Shown here piece after piece: positions 1 to 8,606 of a DNA stretch of 64,000 nt; within the stretch, counting starts at the first letter, position 1, and each line of letters begins with the position of its first letter. Source of the stretch: RGIG3009 sp045578625 (GTDB lineage Bacteria; Bacillota; Clostridia; Oscillospirales; Acutalibacteraceae); contig JAZNKN010000030.1 in NCBI GenBank assembly GCA_045578625.1, positions 1-64,000 on the forward strand, read 5' to 3'. The position numbers were made by a program, and so were the translations under genes. The notes beneath the pieces were generated by a model that ran no database searches, had not been told where the DNA came from, and saw only the letters and a list, made by a program, of their open reading frames with translations.

Positions 1-1343
1 AAGACGTCATGAACGTCATCCGCATGGAAAAACCCTACGGCGTTATCGCCTCGCTGGGCGGCCAGACGGCCATCAACCTCGCCGAGCCGCTGATGAAGCG
101 CGGCGTGCGCATCATCGGTACCGACTGTGAGGCGATCGACCGCGCCGAAAACCGCGATCGGTTTGAAAAGATCCTGGAGGAGCTCAACATCCCGCAACCG
201 CAGGGTCGCGCCGTTACCCGCATCGAGGACGGCATTGCCGCCGCGGCGGAGATCGGCTATCCGGTACTGGTGCGTCCGAGCTTCGTGTTGGGCGGCCGCG
301 CCATGCAGATCGTTGCTAACGAGGAGCAGCTGCGGCAGTATCTCAAGACCGCCGTGGAGATCGACGAGGACAAGCCGGTGCTGGTGGATAAGTATATCCA
401 GGGCAAGGAGGTCGAGATCGACGCTATCTGCGACGGCCGCGACGTATTTGTTCCCGGCATTATGGAGCTGGTCGAGCGCACCGGTATCCACAGCGGTGAC
501 TCCATCAGCGTCTATCCGGCGTTCAGTATCTCGGACAGGGTCAAGGGCATCCTGCTGCAGTATGCCAAGAAGCTGGGTCTGGGCATCGGCATCATCGGTC
601 TGTATAACATCCAGTTCATTGTGGACGACAAGGAGGACGTCTATATCATTGAGGTCAACCCGCGTTCCTCCCGCACCGTGCCATTCCTGTCCAAGGCGAC
701 CGGCTACAGTTTGGCGGATATCGCCACCGAGGTCATCCTCGGCAAGAGTCTGAAGGAGCTGGGCATCTTTGATATCTACCCCACCGAGAAGAAGCGCTGG
801 TACGTCAAGGTGCCGGTATTCTCCTTCAACAAGATCCGCGGTCTGGATGCGTATCTCTCGCCCGAAATGAAGTCCACCGGTGAAGCCATCGGCTACGACG
901 ACAAGCTCAACCGCGCTCTGTACAAGGCGCTGCAGGCATCGGGTATGCATCTGCAGAACTACGGCACGGTGTTCGCCACCATTGCCGACAAGGACAAGGA
1001 GGAGGCGCTGCCGCTGATCCGTCGGTTCTACAATCTGGGCTTCAACATTCAGGCGACCGAGGGTACGGCGAACTTCCTGAAGAAAAACGGCATCCGTACG
1101 CACGTACTGCGTAAGATCGGTGAGGACAGCGACGAGATCGCGGAGGCGCTGCGTCAGGGTCACATCGCGTACGTCATCAACACGCGCGACATCGGTGCGG
1201 CAGGTCAGGCCAGCGACGGCTATCAGATCCGCCGCTATGCGACCGACAACAACGTGACCATCTTCACCGCACTGGATACCGTGCGCGTGCTGCTGGACGT
1301 TCTGGAAGAAACGACGTTGACGATCTCAACGATCGACGCATAA
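1..1343 (+). CDS. carB: Carbamoyl-phosphate synthase large subunit, C-terminal part (start lies before the window)
   Basis: CarB makes carbamoyl phosphate from bicarbonate, ammonia and two ATP, for pyrimidines and arginine. About 446 residues are visible of a family that is usually near 1070, and the reading frame is already open at base 3, so the gene is cut by the window edge rather than broken. The visible part starts in the second synthetase half (GGQTAINLA), continues through its ATP-grasp domain (LVRPSFVLGGRAM, then IIEVNPRSSRTVPF), and ends in the MGS-like regulatory domain (QGHIAYVINTRD). That last domain binds UMP or ornithine in relatives. The gene is followed after 10 bases by pyrK, which fits a pyr operon role. 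Confidence 0.97.
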   Translation, partial: DVMNVIRMEKPYGVIASLGGQTAINLAEPLMKRGVRIIGTDCEAIDRAENRDRFEKILEELNIPQPQGRAVTRIEDGIAAAAEIGYPVLVRPSFVLGGRAMQIVANEEQLRQYLKTAVEIDEDKPVLVDKYIQGKEVEIDAICDGRDVFVPGIMELVERTGIHSGDSISVYPAFSISDRVKGILLQYAKKLGLGIGIIGLYNIQFIVDDKEDVYIIEVNPRSSRTVPFLSKATGYSLADIATEVILGKSLKELGIFDIYPTEKKRWYVKVPVFSFNKIRGLDAYLSPEMKSTGEAIGYDDKLNRALYKALQASGMHLQNYGTVFATIADKDKEEALPLIRRFYNLGFNIQATEGTANFLKKNGIRTHVLRKIGEDSDEIAEALRQGHIAYVINTRDIGAAGQASDGYQIRRYATDNNVTIFTALDTVRVLLDVLEETTLTISTIDA

Positions 1344-1353
1344 GGAGAACGCT

Positions 1354-2091
1354 ATGAAACAGGGTTTGTTTACCATTGCGGAGCATACGCAGCTCACCGA
1401 AACGGTGTGGCGTATGCGCCTGCAGGGCGATACCTCCGAGATCTACGGCCCGGGACAGTTTGTCAACATCCGTCTGGAGGGGCTGTATCTACGCCGCCCC
1501 ATTTCGGTGTGCGACTGTGAGGGAGAGTTCCTTACCATCGTGTACAAGGTGGTGGGCAAGGGCACTCGACAGATGAGCTGCATGGCGGTGGGGGAAACGC
1601 TGGACGTGCTGACCGGTCTGGGCAACGGCTACGACCTGTCCGCGTCGGGCGAGCGTCCGCTGCTGCTTGGCGGCGGTGTCGGTGTGCCGCCGCTGTATAT
1701 GCTGGCGAAGCAGCTGATCGCCGCGGGGCGTGAGGTCTCGGTCATTCTGGGCTTTAATACCAAGGCCGAGGTCTTTTACGAAGAGGAGTTCCGCGCGCTC
1801 GGCGCGGATGTGACGGTGGCCACGGCGGACGGCTCTTACGGTGTCCGCGGCTTTGTGACCGACGCGATGAAGGACAAGGACTACACCTACTTCTACACCT
1901 GCGGCCCCGAGCCGATGCTGAAAGCGGTATACGCCGCGACCGGTACGAGCGGTCAGTTCAGCTTTGAGGAGCGGATGGGCTGTGGCTTCGGCGCGTGTAT
2001 GGGCTGCTCTTGCAAGACCATCACCGGTAACAAGCGCATCTGCAAGGAAGGTCCTGTGCTGCGAAAGGAGGATATCCTGTGGGAGATTTGA
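1354..2091 (+). CDS. pyrK: Dihydroorotate dehydrogenase B, electron-transfer subunit PyrK
   Basis: PyrK carries electrons from PyrD to NAD+ through FAD and a [2Fe-2S] cluster. The 245 residues have the usual length. An FAD-binding barrel (RRPISVCD) is followed by a nucleotide-binding fold (LGGGVGVPPLY) and a C-terminal cysteine cluster at about Cys210, Cys215, Cys218 and Cys230, spaced as in the family, with an extra Cys220. The ATG follows an AAGGAG site and the gene overlaps pyrD by 13 bases, so the two subunits of the heterotetramer are translationally linked. Confidence 0.96.
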   Translation: MKQGLFTIAEHTQLTETVWRMRLQGDTSEIYGPGQFVNIRLEGLYLRRPISVCDCEGEFLTIVYKVVGKGTRQMSCMAVGETLDVLTGLGNGYDLSASGERPLLLGGGVGVPPLYMLAKQLIAAGREVSVILGFNTKAEVFYEEEFRALGADVTVATADGSYGVRGFVTDAMKDKDYTYFYTCGPEPMLKAVYAATGTSGQFSFEERMGCGFGACMGCSCKTITGNKRICKEGPVLRKEDILWEI

Positions 2092-2996
2092 GTACGACAC
2101 TGTGCGGCATCCGACTGGACAATCCGGTCATTCCTGCCAGCGGCACCTTCGGCTACGGATATGAGTTTGCCGCGCTGTATGATATTAATGTGCTGGGCAC
2201 GTTCTCCTTTAAGGGAACGACGCTGGAGCCGCGTTTCGGCAATCCGACACCCCGTATTGCGGAGTGCACCGCCGGTATGATCAACGCGGTTGGCTTGCAA
2301 AATCCCGGTGTGCACAAGGTCATCAATGAGGAGCTTCCCAAGCTCGCGACCTGCTTTGATAAACCGGTCATGGCGAACGTCAGCGGCTTCTCCGTCGCCG
2401 AGTACATTGAGACCTGCTATCTGCTGGATCAGTGTCCGCAGGTCGGTTGGCTGGAGGTCAACGTCAGCTGTCCGAACGTTCACGGCGGCGGCATGAGTTT
2501 CGGCACCTCGGCACAAGCGGCGGCAGAGGTAACGGCGGCGGTCAAGCGCGCCACCACCAAGCCGGTCATTATCAAACTGTCGCCCAACGTGACGGACATC
2601 GTGTCCATCGCCAAGGCGTGCGAGGAGGCCGGTGCCGACGGTATCAGCCTCATCAACACCCTGCTGGGTATGCGCATTGACCTGCGCACCCGCCGTCCGG
2701 TCATTGCCAACAAAATGGGCGGCTTCTCCGGCAGTGCCATCTTCCCGGTGGCGGTGCGGATGGTGTATCAGGTTGCGAATGCGGTCAAGATCCCCGTTGT
2801 GGGTATGGGCGGTGTTAGCACGGCCGAGGACGTCATCGAAATGATGCTCGCCGGTGCCACTGCGGTGCAGGTCGGTGCAGCCAATCTGGTCGATCCGTTT
2901 GCCTGCAAGCGCATTATTGAGGATCTACCGGCAGTCATGGCGCAGTATCGCATCGACCGTCTGGAGGATATTATAGGAGGAGCAAATAATGGGTAA
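2079..2996 (+). CDS. pyrD: Dihydroorotate dehydrogenase B (NAD+), catalytic subunit PyrD
   Basis: This enzyme oxidises dihydroorotate to orotate with FMN. The 305-residue protein shows the class 1 pattern: PASGTFGYG near the start, the NVSCPN active-site segment with catalytic Cys131, and the glycine-rich FMN phosphate site (GMGGVSTAED). A cysteine in place of serine as catalytic base, together with the adjacent pyrK, marks class 1B. It overlaps pyrK upstream and pyrF downstream (8 bases). Confidence 0.96.
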   Translation: MGDLSTTLCGIRLDNPVIPASGTFGYGYEFAALYDINVLGTFSFKGTTLEPRFGNPTPRIAECTAGMINAVGLQNPGVHKVINEELPKLATCFDKPVMANVSGFSVAEYIETCYLLDQCPQVGWLEVNVSCPNVHGGGMSFGTSAQAAAEVTAAVKRATTKPVIIKLSPNVTDIVSIAKACEEAGADGISLINTLLGMRIDLRTRRPVIANKMGGFSGSAIFPVAVRMVYQVANAVKIPVVGMGGVSTAEDVIEMMLAGATAVQVGAANLVDPFACKRIIEDLPAVMAQYRIDRLEDIIGGANNG

Positions 2997-3687
2997 GGAC
3001 GTTATTATCGCCAGCGAATTTGCAAGCGCAGAGCAAGTGTTCAGCTTTCTGGATAAGTTCACCGGCACGAAGCCGTTTGTCAAGATCGGTATGGAGCTGT
3101 TTTATGCCGAGGGCCCGCAGATCGTGCGGGAGATCAAAAAGCGCGGGCATAAGATCTTTTTGGATCTCAAGTTGCACGACATTCCCAACACCGTAAAAAA
3201 ATCGATGGCGGTGCTGTCGGGTCTGGACGTGGATATGACCAACCTGCACGCCGCCGGCACGGTGAGCATGATGGAGGCGGCGATCGAGGGCTTGACCCGT
3301 CCCGACGGCACGCGACCGCTGCTCATCGCGGTGACGCAGCTGACCTCTACCGATCAGGAGCGTATGGAAAACGATCTGCTCATCCGCGAGCCGATCGACA
3401 AGGTGGTTATGCACTACGCCGCCAATGCGAAAAAGGCGAGTCTGGACGGCGTGGTCTGCTCGCCCTTGGAGGCTGGCAAGGTACATGACACCTGTGGCAA
3501 GGACTTCTTGACCGTTACCCCCGGTGTGCGGTTTGCGGACGGCGACGTGGGCGACCAGAAGCGTGTGATGACGCCCGTGCAGGCAAAGGAGATCGGCTCA
3601 GATTACATCGTGGTGGGTCGTCCCATCACGGCGGCCGAGGATCCGGTGGCGGCATACGAGCGCTGCGTACGTGAATTTGTGGGTTAA
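2989..3687 (+). CDS. pyrF: Orotidine 5'-phosphate decarboxylase
   Basis: PyrF removes CO2 from OMP to give UMP. The 232-residue TIM-barrel protein has the catalytic DLKLHDIPNTV segment, in which the Lys-Asp pair drives decarboxylation, and the phosphate-binding end (YIVVGRPIT). The start ATG lies inside the end of pyrD behind a GGAGG site, so the two are coupled. Unlike the long clostridial pyrF form of about 300 residues, this is the short group I form. Confidence 0.96.
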   Translation: MGKDVIIASEFASAEQVFSFLDKFTGTKPFVKIGMELFYAEGPQIVREIKKRGHKIFLDLKLHDIPNTVKKSMAVLSGLDVDMTNLHAAGTVSMMEAAIEGLTRPDGTRPLLIAVTQLTSTDQERMENDLLIREPIDKVVMHYAANAKKASLDGVVCSPLEAGKVHDTCGKDFLTVTPGVRFADGDVGDQKRVMTPVQAKEIGSDYIVVGRPITAAEDPVAAYERCVREFVG

Positions 3688-3702
3688 AAAGGAGAGACGG
3701 AC

Positions 3703-4359
3703 ATGGAAAGCTATAAGAGAGAGTTTATTCGGTTTCTGGAAAGCGCCGGCGTGCTGAAGTTCGGCGATTTCACCGCCAAGAGCGGCAGAAAGATCCCGTA
3801 TTTTATCAACGCGGGTGACATCAAGACCGGCGATCAGATCTCCAAGCTGGGCGAGTTCTATGCCAAGGCGTATTTTGAGAAGCTGGGCAACAAGCCCACC
3901 GTCCTGTACGGTCCTGCCTACAAGGGCATCCCGATCGCGGTCTCCGCGGCGGTGGCGCTGTCGAAGGAAGGTCTCGATGTGCCGTTCTTCTTCAACCGCA
4001 AGGAGGAGAAGGACCACGGCGAGGGAGGCGTGTTTGTCGGCTACAAGCCGCAGGCGGGTCAGGAGGTCGTCATTGTTGAGGACGTGATCACCGCCGGCAC
4101 GGCGATCCGTGAGAGCATGGCGATCCTGTCCTCGTTGGAGGGGGTCAAGGTGGCGGCCGTGTTCGTGATGGTCGACCGCAAGGAGAAGGGCAAGACCGAC
4201 CGTTCCGCGATGGCCGAGGTCGGCGCGGAATACGGTTTCCCTGTCTATTCGGTGGTGGACGTGTATGACATCATCGAGTATCTGGAGGAAGATGAAAGCA
4301 ATCGCGAGAACGTGGAGCGCATCAAAAACTACTTGGCGATCAACGGGGCGAAGGAATAA
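3703..4359 (+). CDS. pyrE: Orotate phosphoribosyltransferase
   Basis: PyrE joins orotate to PRPP to give OMP, the step before PyrF. The 218-residue protein contains the PRPP-binding loop (VIVEDVITAGTA) and a basic flexible-loop region (FNRKEEKDHGEGG) typical of type I phosphoribosyltransferases. It lies 15 bases after pyrF with an AAAGGAGA site. Confidence 0.96.
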   Translation: MESYKREFIRFLESAGVLKFGDFTAKSGRKIPYFINAGDIKTGDQISKLGEFYAKAYFEKLGNKPTVLYGPAYKGIPIAVSAAVALSKEGLDVPFFFNRKEEKDHGEGGVFVGYKPQAGQEVVIVEDVITAGTAIRESMAILSSLEGVKVAAVFVMVDRKEKGKTDRSAMAEVGAEYGFPVYSVVDVYDIIEYLEEDESNRENVERIKNYLAINGAKE

Positions 4360-4382
4360 CGTACAGAAAGGCGGCACCGAGT

Positions 4383-5471
4383 ATGCGGAGTCTGATCGAT
4401 ATTGCGGAGCTCTCGCTGGAGGAGCTTGACGATCTCATTCGGGTAGCAGAGGACATCATCGAGCATCCCGAACAATATGCTCATAAGTGCGACGGCAAAA
4501 AGCTGGCAACGCTGTTTTTTGAACCGTCCACCCGCACCCGCCTGAGCTTTGAGGCGGCGATGCTGGAGCTGGGCGGCAGCGTATTGGGCTTTTCGGAGGC
4601 CAACAGTTCCTCCGCCGCCAAAGGCGAAAGCGTGGCAGATACCGCGCGCACAGTGGGTTGCTATGCCGATATCATTGCGATGCGCCATCCGCGTGAAGGC
4701 GCGCCGCTGGTCGCTTCGCGCCACGCCGGTGTGCCGGTCATCAACGCGGGCGACGGCAGCCATTGTCATCCCACGCAGACGTTGGCCGATCTGCTGACGA
4801 TCTACCGCCAGAAGGGACGGTTCAACAACCTGACTGTCGGCTTCTGCGGCGACCTGAAATACGGGCGCACGGTGCATTCACTGATCGCGGCGCTGTCGCG
4901 GTATGAGGGCATCAAGCTGGTGCTGATCTCGCCGCCGGAGCTGCGTCTGCCGGGTCACGTGAAATGGAACGTCATCGAGCGCTGCGGCATGGAATTCGAG
5001 GAGATCGACACGCTGGAGGAAGCGATGCCGCAGCTCGACATTCTGTATATGACCCGCGTGCAGCGTGAGCGGTTTGACGATCCTGTGGAATACGAGCGGC
5101 TGAAGGATCGGTACATCCTCACCGCCGATAAGATGCAGCATGCCGGTGAGACGATGAGCATCCTGCATCCGTTGCCGCGTGTCAATGAGATCAGTGTGGC
5201 GGTGGATAAGGATCCCCGCGCCTGCTACTTTGAGCAGGTGCTCAACGGCAAGTATATGCGTATGGCGCTCATCCTCAAGCTGCTTGAGGATGCCGCGGCG
5301 GGCGCGTGTGATACGGAGGCGCCCGCGGTGGGAACGGAAAGCGGTCTGCGCTGCTGCAACCCGCGTTGTATCACTGCGGTGGAGCAGGAATTGGAGCCGG
5401 CATTCCATTTGACCGACCCCGAAGCGGATGTTTATCGCTGCGTGTATTGTGAGGCGCGAGCGGTTCGCTAA
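4383..5471 (+). CDS. pyrB: Aspartate carbamoyltransferase catalytic chain with a fused PyrI-type zinc domain
   Basis: PyrB condenses carbamoyl phosphate and aspartate. Residues 1 to about 305 are a standard catalytic chain: STRTRLSF at 49-56 binds carbamoyl phosphate, HPTQ and HPLPRVNEI follow. The protein then runs on to 362 residues, about 50 longer than usual. This tail has four cysteines at 324, 329, 353 and 356. Their spacing, C-x4-C-x23-C-x2-C, is the same as in the zinc domain of the Escherichia coli regulatory chain PyrI. The nucleotide-binding (allosteric) domain of PyrI is absent, and no separate pyrI is present in this window. I infer that the tail is a structural zinc module fused to the catalytic chain. 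This is the last gene of the pyr run. Confidence 0.93.
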   Translation: MRSLIDIAELSLEELDDLIRVAEDIIEHPEQYAHKCDGKKLATLFFEPSTRTRLSFEAAMLELGGSVLGFSEANSSSAAKGESVADTARTVGCYADIIAMRHPREGAPLVASRHAGVPVINAGDGSHCHPTQTLADLLTIYRQKGRFNNLTVGFCGDLKYGRTVHSLIAALSRYEGIKLVLISPPELRLPGHVKWNVIERCGMEFEEIDTLEEAMPQLDILYMTRVQRERFDDPVEYERLKDRYILTADKMQHAGETMSILHPLPRVNEISVAVDKDPRACYFEQVLNGKYMRMALILKLLEDAAAGACDTEAPAVGTESGLRCCNPRCITAVEQELEPAFHLTDPEADVYRCVYCEARAVR

Positions 5472-5508
5472 AAGCCTGAAAATTCGGGGAAATATCTACC
5501 GCTTCGCC

Positions 5509-5538
5509 TTGACACCGTCAGGGTCTGTGTGGTACAAT
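5509..5538 (+). promoter_or_regulatory. Sigma-70-type promoter of the purine operon
   Basis: TTGACA at 5509-5514 and TACAAT at 5533-5538 are separated by 18 bases. Transcription would start near 5545, just before the ZTP riboswitch, which places the purine operon under its own promoter rather than that of the pyr genes. Confidence 0.8.
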
Positions 5539-5559
5539 ATATCTGTTAAATTTCATACC

Positions 5560-5636
5560 TTTTCCTGCGACTGACGGGATTTGTGGAGCACCACAGGGAA
5601 GCAGGAAAATCCGGTGTTTTCAGCCGACCGTCTGGG
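5560..5636 (+). promoter_or_regulatory. ZTP/ZMP riboswitch (pfl motif)
   Basis: The leader folds as a pfl-type aptamer. TTTCCTGC (5561-5568) pairs with GCAGGAAA (5601-5608), and an internal hairpin TGTGG-AGCA-CCACA (5582-5595) is followed by the conserved GGGAAGC. GACGG (5573-5577) can form the pseudoknot with CCGTC in the 3' element CCGTCTGGGC (5628-5637), close to the family consensus CCGCCUGGGC. The 3' element overlaps the first arm of the terminator, so binding of ZMP or ZTP should block termination and turn on the purine genes. The class is known to precede pur, glyA and fhs genes, as here. Confidence 0.9.
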
Positions 5637-5672
5637 CGCATTTGCTTTTGAAGAGTAAGTGCGCCCTTTTTT
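5634..5672 (+). terminator. Riboswitch-controlled intrinsic terminator
   Basis: GGGCGCA (5634-5640) pairs with TGCGCCC (5660-5666), with further pairing inward, followed by six T. Its first arm shares bases with the ZTP aptamer pseudoknot, as expected of the expression platform. Confidence 0.88.
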
Positions 5673-5694
5673 GTTTTAAGAAGGAGGTTTCCAC

Positions 5695-6183
5695 ATGAAA
5701 AAAGTAGGGATCGTCATGGGAAGCGACAGCGATCTGCCCATTCTCCGCAAGGCGATGGACATGCTGACCTCGCTGGGCATTCCGTATGAAGCACACATCT
5801 ATTCCGCACACCGCACGCCGGTGGAGGCGCGCGATTTCGCGGTGAACGCCCGCGCCAATGGCTTCGGTGCGATCATCGCCGCCGCGGGTATGGCGGCCCA
5901 TCTGGCGGGTGCCATTGCGGCTAACACCACGCTGCCGGTCATCGGCATTCCGTGCCAGTCCTCCGTACTGGACGGTATGGATGCCCTGCTGTCCACCGTG
6001 CAGATGCCTACCGGTATTCCGGTGGCGACCGTGGCCATCAACGGCGGCGCCAACGCCGCACTGCTGTGTGCGCAGATCCTCGCAGTGGAGGATGCCGAGC
6101 TGGCGGCCAAGTTGGATGCCAAGCGGGCAGAGGATGCGCGTAAAGTGTTGGAAAAAGACGCGGCGCTGAACAGCGGCGTGTAA
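5695..6183 (+). CDS. purE: N5-carboxyaminoimidazole ribonucleotide mutase
   Basis: PurE class I converts N5-CAIR to CAIR in IMP synthesis. The 162-residue protein has the GSDSDLP phosphate loop, the SAHRTP active-site segment and the AAAGMAAHL motif. A strong AAGGAGG site precedes the ATG, and it is the first gene under the ZTP riboswitch. No purK is seen in the window. Confidence 0.96.
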   Translation: MKKVGIVMGSDSDLPILRKAMDMLTSLGIPYEAHIYSAHRTPVEARDFAVNARANGFGAIIAAAGMAAHLAGAIAANTTLPVIGIPCQSSVLDGMDALLSTVQMPTGIPVATVAINGGANAALLCAQILAVEDAELAAKLDAKRAEDARKVLEKDAALNSGV

Positions 6184-6204
6184 GACAGAAAAAGGAGATT
6201 GGAT

Positions 6205-7239
6205 ATGAAAAGTCACAGCGAAAGCTACGCGGCCGCAGGTGTCGATATCACCGCCGGCTACAAAGCAGTGGAACTGATGAAGCAGCATATCGCCAAGACC
6301 ATGACGGCGGGCGTTTGCTCGGATGTGGGCGGCTTCGGCGGTCTGTTTGAACTGGATCTCACCGGCATCACCCGTCCGGTGCTTGTCAGCGGTACCGACG
6401 GTGTCGGCACCAAGCTGAAGATCGCGTTTTTGATGGACAAGCACGATACCGTCGGTATCGATTGCGTGGCAATGTGCGTCAACGATATCATCTGCAGCGG
6501 TGCGAAGCCGCTGTTCTTCCTGGATTACATTGCCTGCGGTAAGAACGTTCCGGAACGTATCGAAGCCATCGTTAAGGGCGTGTGCGAGGGCTGTGTGCAG
6601 TCCGGCGCGGCGCTTATCGGCGGTGAGACGGCGGAGATGCCCGGCTTCTATCCGGTGGACGAATACGATCTCGCCGGTTATTGCACCGGTGTGGTGGATC
6701 GTGACCGCATCATCGACAACAAGACGATGCAGGCCGGTGACGTCGTGATCGCGCTTCCCTCCAGTGGCGTACATTCCAACGGCTTCTCGTTGGTGCGCAA
6801 GGTGTTTGACGTGGAAAACGCCGATCTCAAGACCCCGATGGCGGAGTTGGGCGGCAAGTCGCTGGGTGAGACCCTGCTGACCCCCACCCGCATCTATGTC
6901 AAGCCGGTGCTGGCGCTGCTTGAGCAGGTCAAGGTGCGCGGCATTTCCCACATCACGGGCGGCGGCTTCTATGAGAATATTCCGCGCAGCATTCCGGACG
7001 GCTTGGGCGCCAAGATCGACAAGGCGGCGGTCAAGGTACTGCCCATCTTCGATCTTATTGCCAAGGTCGGTGGCATCAGCGAGCGCGATATGTTCAACAC
7101 GTTTAATATGGGTGTCGGTATGAGCATCATCGTGCCGGCCGACGAGGCGGAAAAGGCACTGGCCATTCTGCGTGAGAACGGTGAGGATGCCTACGTCATC
7201 GGCGAGATCGTCAAGTCGGACGACAAGGTGATCGTATGA
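6205..7239 (+). CDS. purM: Phosphoribosylformylglycinamidine cyclo-ligase (AIR synthetase)
   Basis: PurM closes the imidazole ring, turning FGAM into AIR with ATP. About 344 residues match the family length, with the N-terminal YAAAGVDITAG, the ATP-binding GTDGVGTKLK and the C-terminal HITGGGFYENIPR. I place the start at ATG 6205, seven bases after AAAGGAG; a TTG at 6199 in the same frame is too close to that site. The end overlaps purN by four bases. Confidence 0.96.
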   Translation: MKSHSESYAAAGVDITAGYKAVELMKQHIAKTMTAGVCSDVGGFGGLFELDLTGITRPVLVSGTDGVGTKLKIAFLMDKHDTVGIDCVAMCVNDIICSGAKPLFFLDYIACGKNVPERIEAIVKGVCEGCVQSGAALIGGETAEMPGFYPVDEYDLAGYCTGVVDRDRIIDNKTMQAGDVVIALPSSGVHSNGFSLVRKVFDVENADLKTPMAELGGKSLGETLLTPTRIYVKPVLALLEQVKVRGISHITGGGFYENIPRSIPDGLGAKIDKAAVKVLPIFDLIAKVGGISERDMFNTFNMGVGMSIIVPADEAEKALAILRENGEDAYVIGEIVKSDDKVIV

Positions 7240-7838
7240 GCCGCGCACGGATAGCGGTACTCGTTTCGGGCGGAGGTACCAATCTGCAGGCGCTGATCGA
7301 TGCGCAGCAGAGCGGCATCATCTCCTCCGGCGAGATCGTGCTGGTGATCGCCAATCGCGCCGATGCGTATGCGTCGGAGCGTGCCAAAAACGCCGGGATC
7401 GACACGGCGGTGGTGCTGAAACAGGAACTTGGCTCGGCCGAGGCATTTGAGCAGCGTATCCACGAGCTGATCGCGGAGTACCGTGTGGATATCATCGTGC
7501 TTGCCGGATTTATGGCGATCCTCAGCGAATCGTTTACCGGCGCGTATCCTCGGCGCATCCTCAACGTGCATCCGTCGCTCATTCCGTCCTTCTGCGGCAA
7601 AGGCTTCTACGGCTTGCACGTGCACGAAGCGGCATTGGCATACGGCGTCAAGGTGACGGGCGCGACGGTCCATTTTGTCAACGAGATACCGGACGGCGGT
7701 GAGATCATCCTGCAAAAGGCGGTGGATATCCTCCCCGACGACACGCCGGAATCGCTGCAAAAGCGTGTGATGGAGCAGGCAGAATGGAAGATCCTGCCTG
7801 CGGCGGTGGAGAAGGTCTCCGCCGAACTGATAAAGTGA
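7236..7838 (+). CDS. purN: Phosphoribosylglycinamide formyltransferase
   Basis: PurN moves a formyl group from 10-formyl-tetrahydrofolate to GAR. The 200-residue protein has the phosphate loop SGGGTNLQAL and the active-site INVHPSLIPSF-like segment (LNVHPSLIPSF). Its folate substrate would come from the fhs gene at the end of this operon. The ATGA overlap with purM indicates translational coupling. Confidence 0.96.
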   Translation: MSRARIAVLVSGGGTNLQALIDAQQSGIISSGEIVLVIANRADAYASERAKNAGIDTAVVLKQELGSAEAFEQRIHELIAEYRVDIIVLAGFMAILSESFTGAYPRRILNVHPSLIPSFCGKGFYGLHVHEAALAYGVKVTGATVHFVNEIPDGGEIILQKAVDILPDDTPESLQKRVMEQAEWKILPAAVEKVSAELIK

Positions 7839-7859
7839 AAGAAAGTAAAGGTGAACAGT

Positions 7860-8594
7860 ATGGCTCTGTACGATCTTAAAACGTTGCTGTCGGAAAACAG
7901 CTATCCCGGTCGCGGCATCGTGATCGGCAAATCGGCCGATGGCAAAAACGCGATGATCGCGTACTTCATTATGGGTCGCAGCGTGAACAGCCGCAACCGC
8001 ATCTTTGAGCGGTTCGAGGGCGGTATGCGCACCAAGGCGTTTGACGAATCCAAGCTGTCCGACCCCAGTCTCATTATCTATAATCCGTATCTAACCACAA
8101 GACATGGTTTGGTGGATATTATCACCAACGGTGATCAGACGAACACCATTTACGATAGCATCAACAGTGGCGAAGCTGGCATCTATGCGTTTGAAGATGC
8201 TCTTCGCTTGCGTATATTTGAGCCGGATGAACCGAACTTCACCCCCCGCATTTCGGGAATCTGCTACTACAGTTTTAAGGCAGGAGTTTTTTCGTACAAG
8301 TTGTCTATTCTAAAGTCGGCGAACGGCAGACCGGACGTCTGCAATCGCTATTTCTACAACTACATTCCGGAGAATGGCATCGGCCATTTCATCCACACCT
8401 ACAAGTGCGACGGCAACCCCATTCCGTCGTTCTACGGTGAGCCGGAGGAGGTCGCCCTGCCCAATACTGCCGAGGAACTGGCGGAGTTGGTATGGGAGAA
8501 CCTGAACGAGGATAACAAGGTCTCGCTGTTCGTGCGCTGCGTCCCGCTGGACGGCAGCAAGCCTACCGAGATCATCATCAATAAAAACAAGTAA
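7860..8594 (+). CDS. purO: IMP cyclohydrolase, PurO type
   Basis: This 244-residue protein resembles the PurO family, which closes FAICAR to IMP and was first known from archaea. The N-terminal GRGIVIG, the NSRNRIFE segment and VNIITNGDQT-like motif (VDIITNGDQTNTIYD) are typical. It sits directly before a transformylase that lacks a cyclohydrolase domain, so the pair replaces bifunctional PurH. I chose ATG 7860, eight bases after AAAGG, over the GTG at 7851. Its codons in the middle are slightly more AT-rich than those of the neighbours. Confidence 0.88.
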   Translation: MALYDLKTLLSENSYPGRGIVIGKSADGKNAMIAYFIMGRSVNSRNRIFERFEGGMRTKAFDESKLSDPSLIIYNPYLTTRHGLVDIITNGDQTNTIYDSINSGEAGIYAFEDALRLRIFEPDEPNFTPRISGICYYSFKAGVFSYKLSILKSANGRPDVCNRYFYNYIPENGIGHFIHTYKCDGNPIPSFYGEPEEVALPNTAEELAELVWENLNEDNKVSLFVRCVPLDGSKPTEIIINKNK

Positions 8595-8606
8595 GAGGGA
8601 AGAGCA

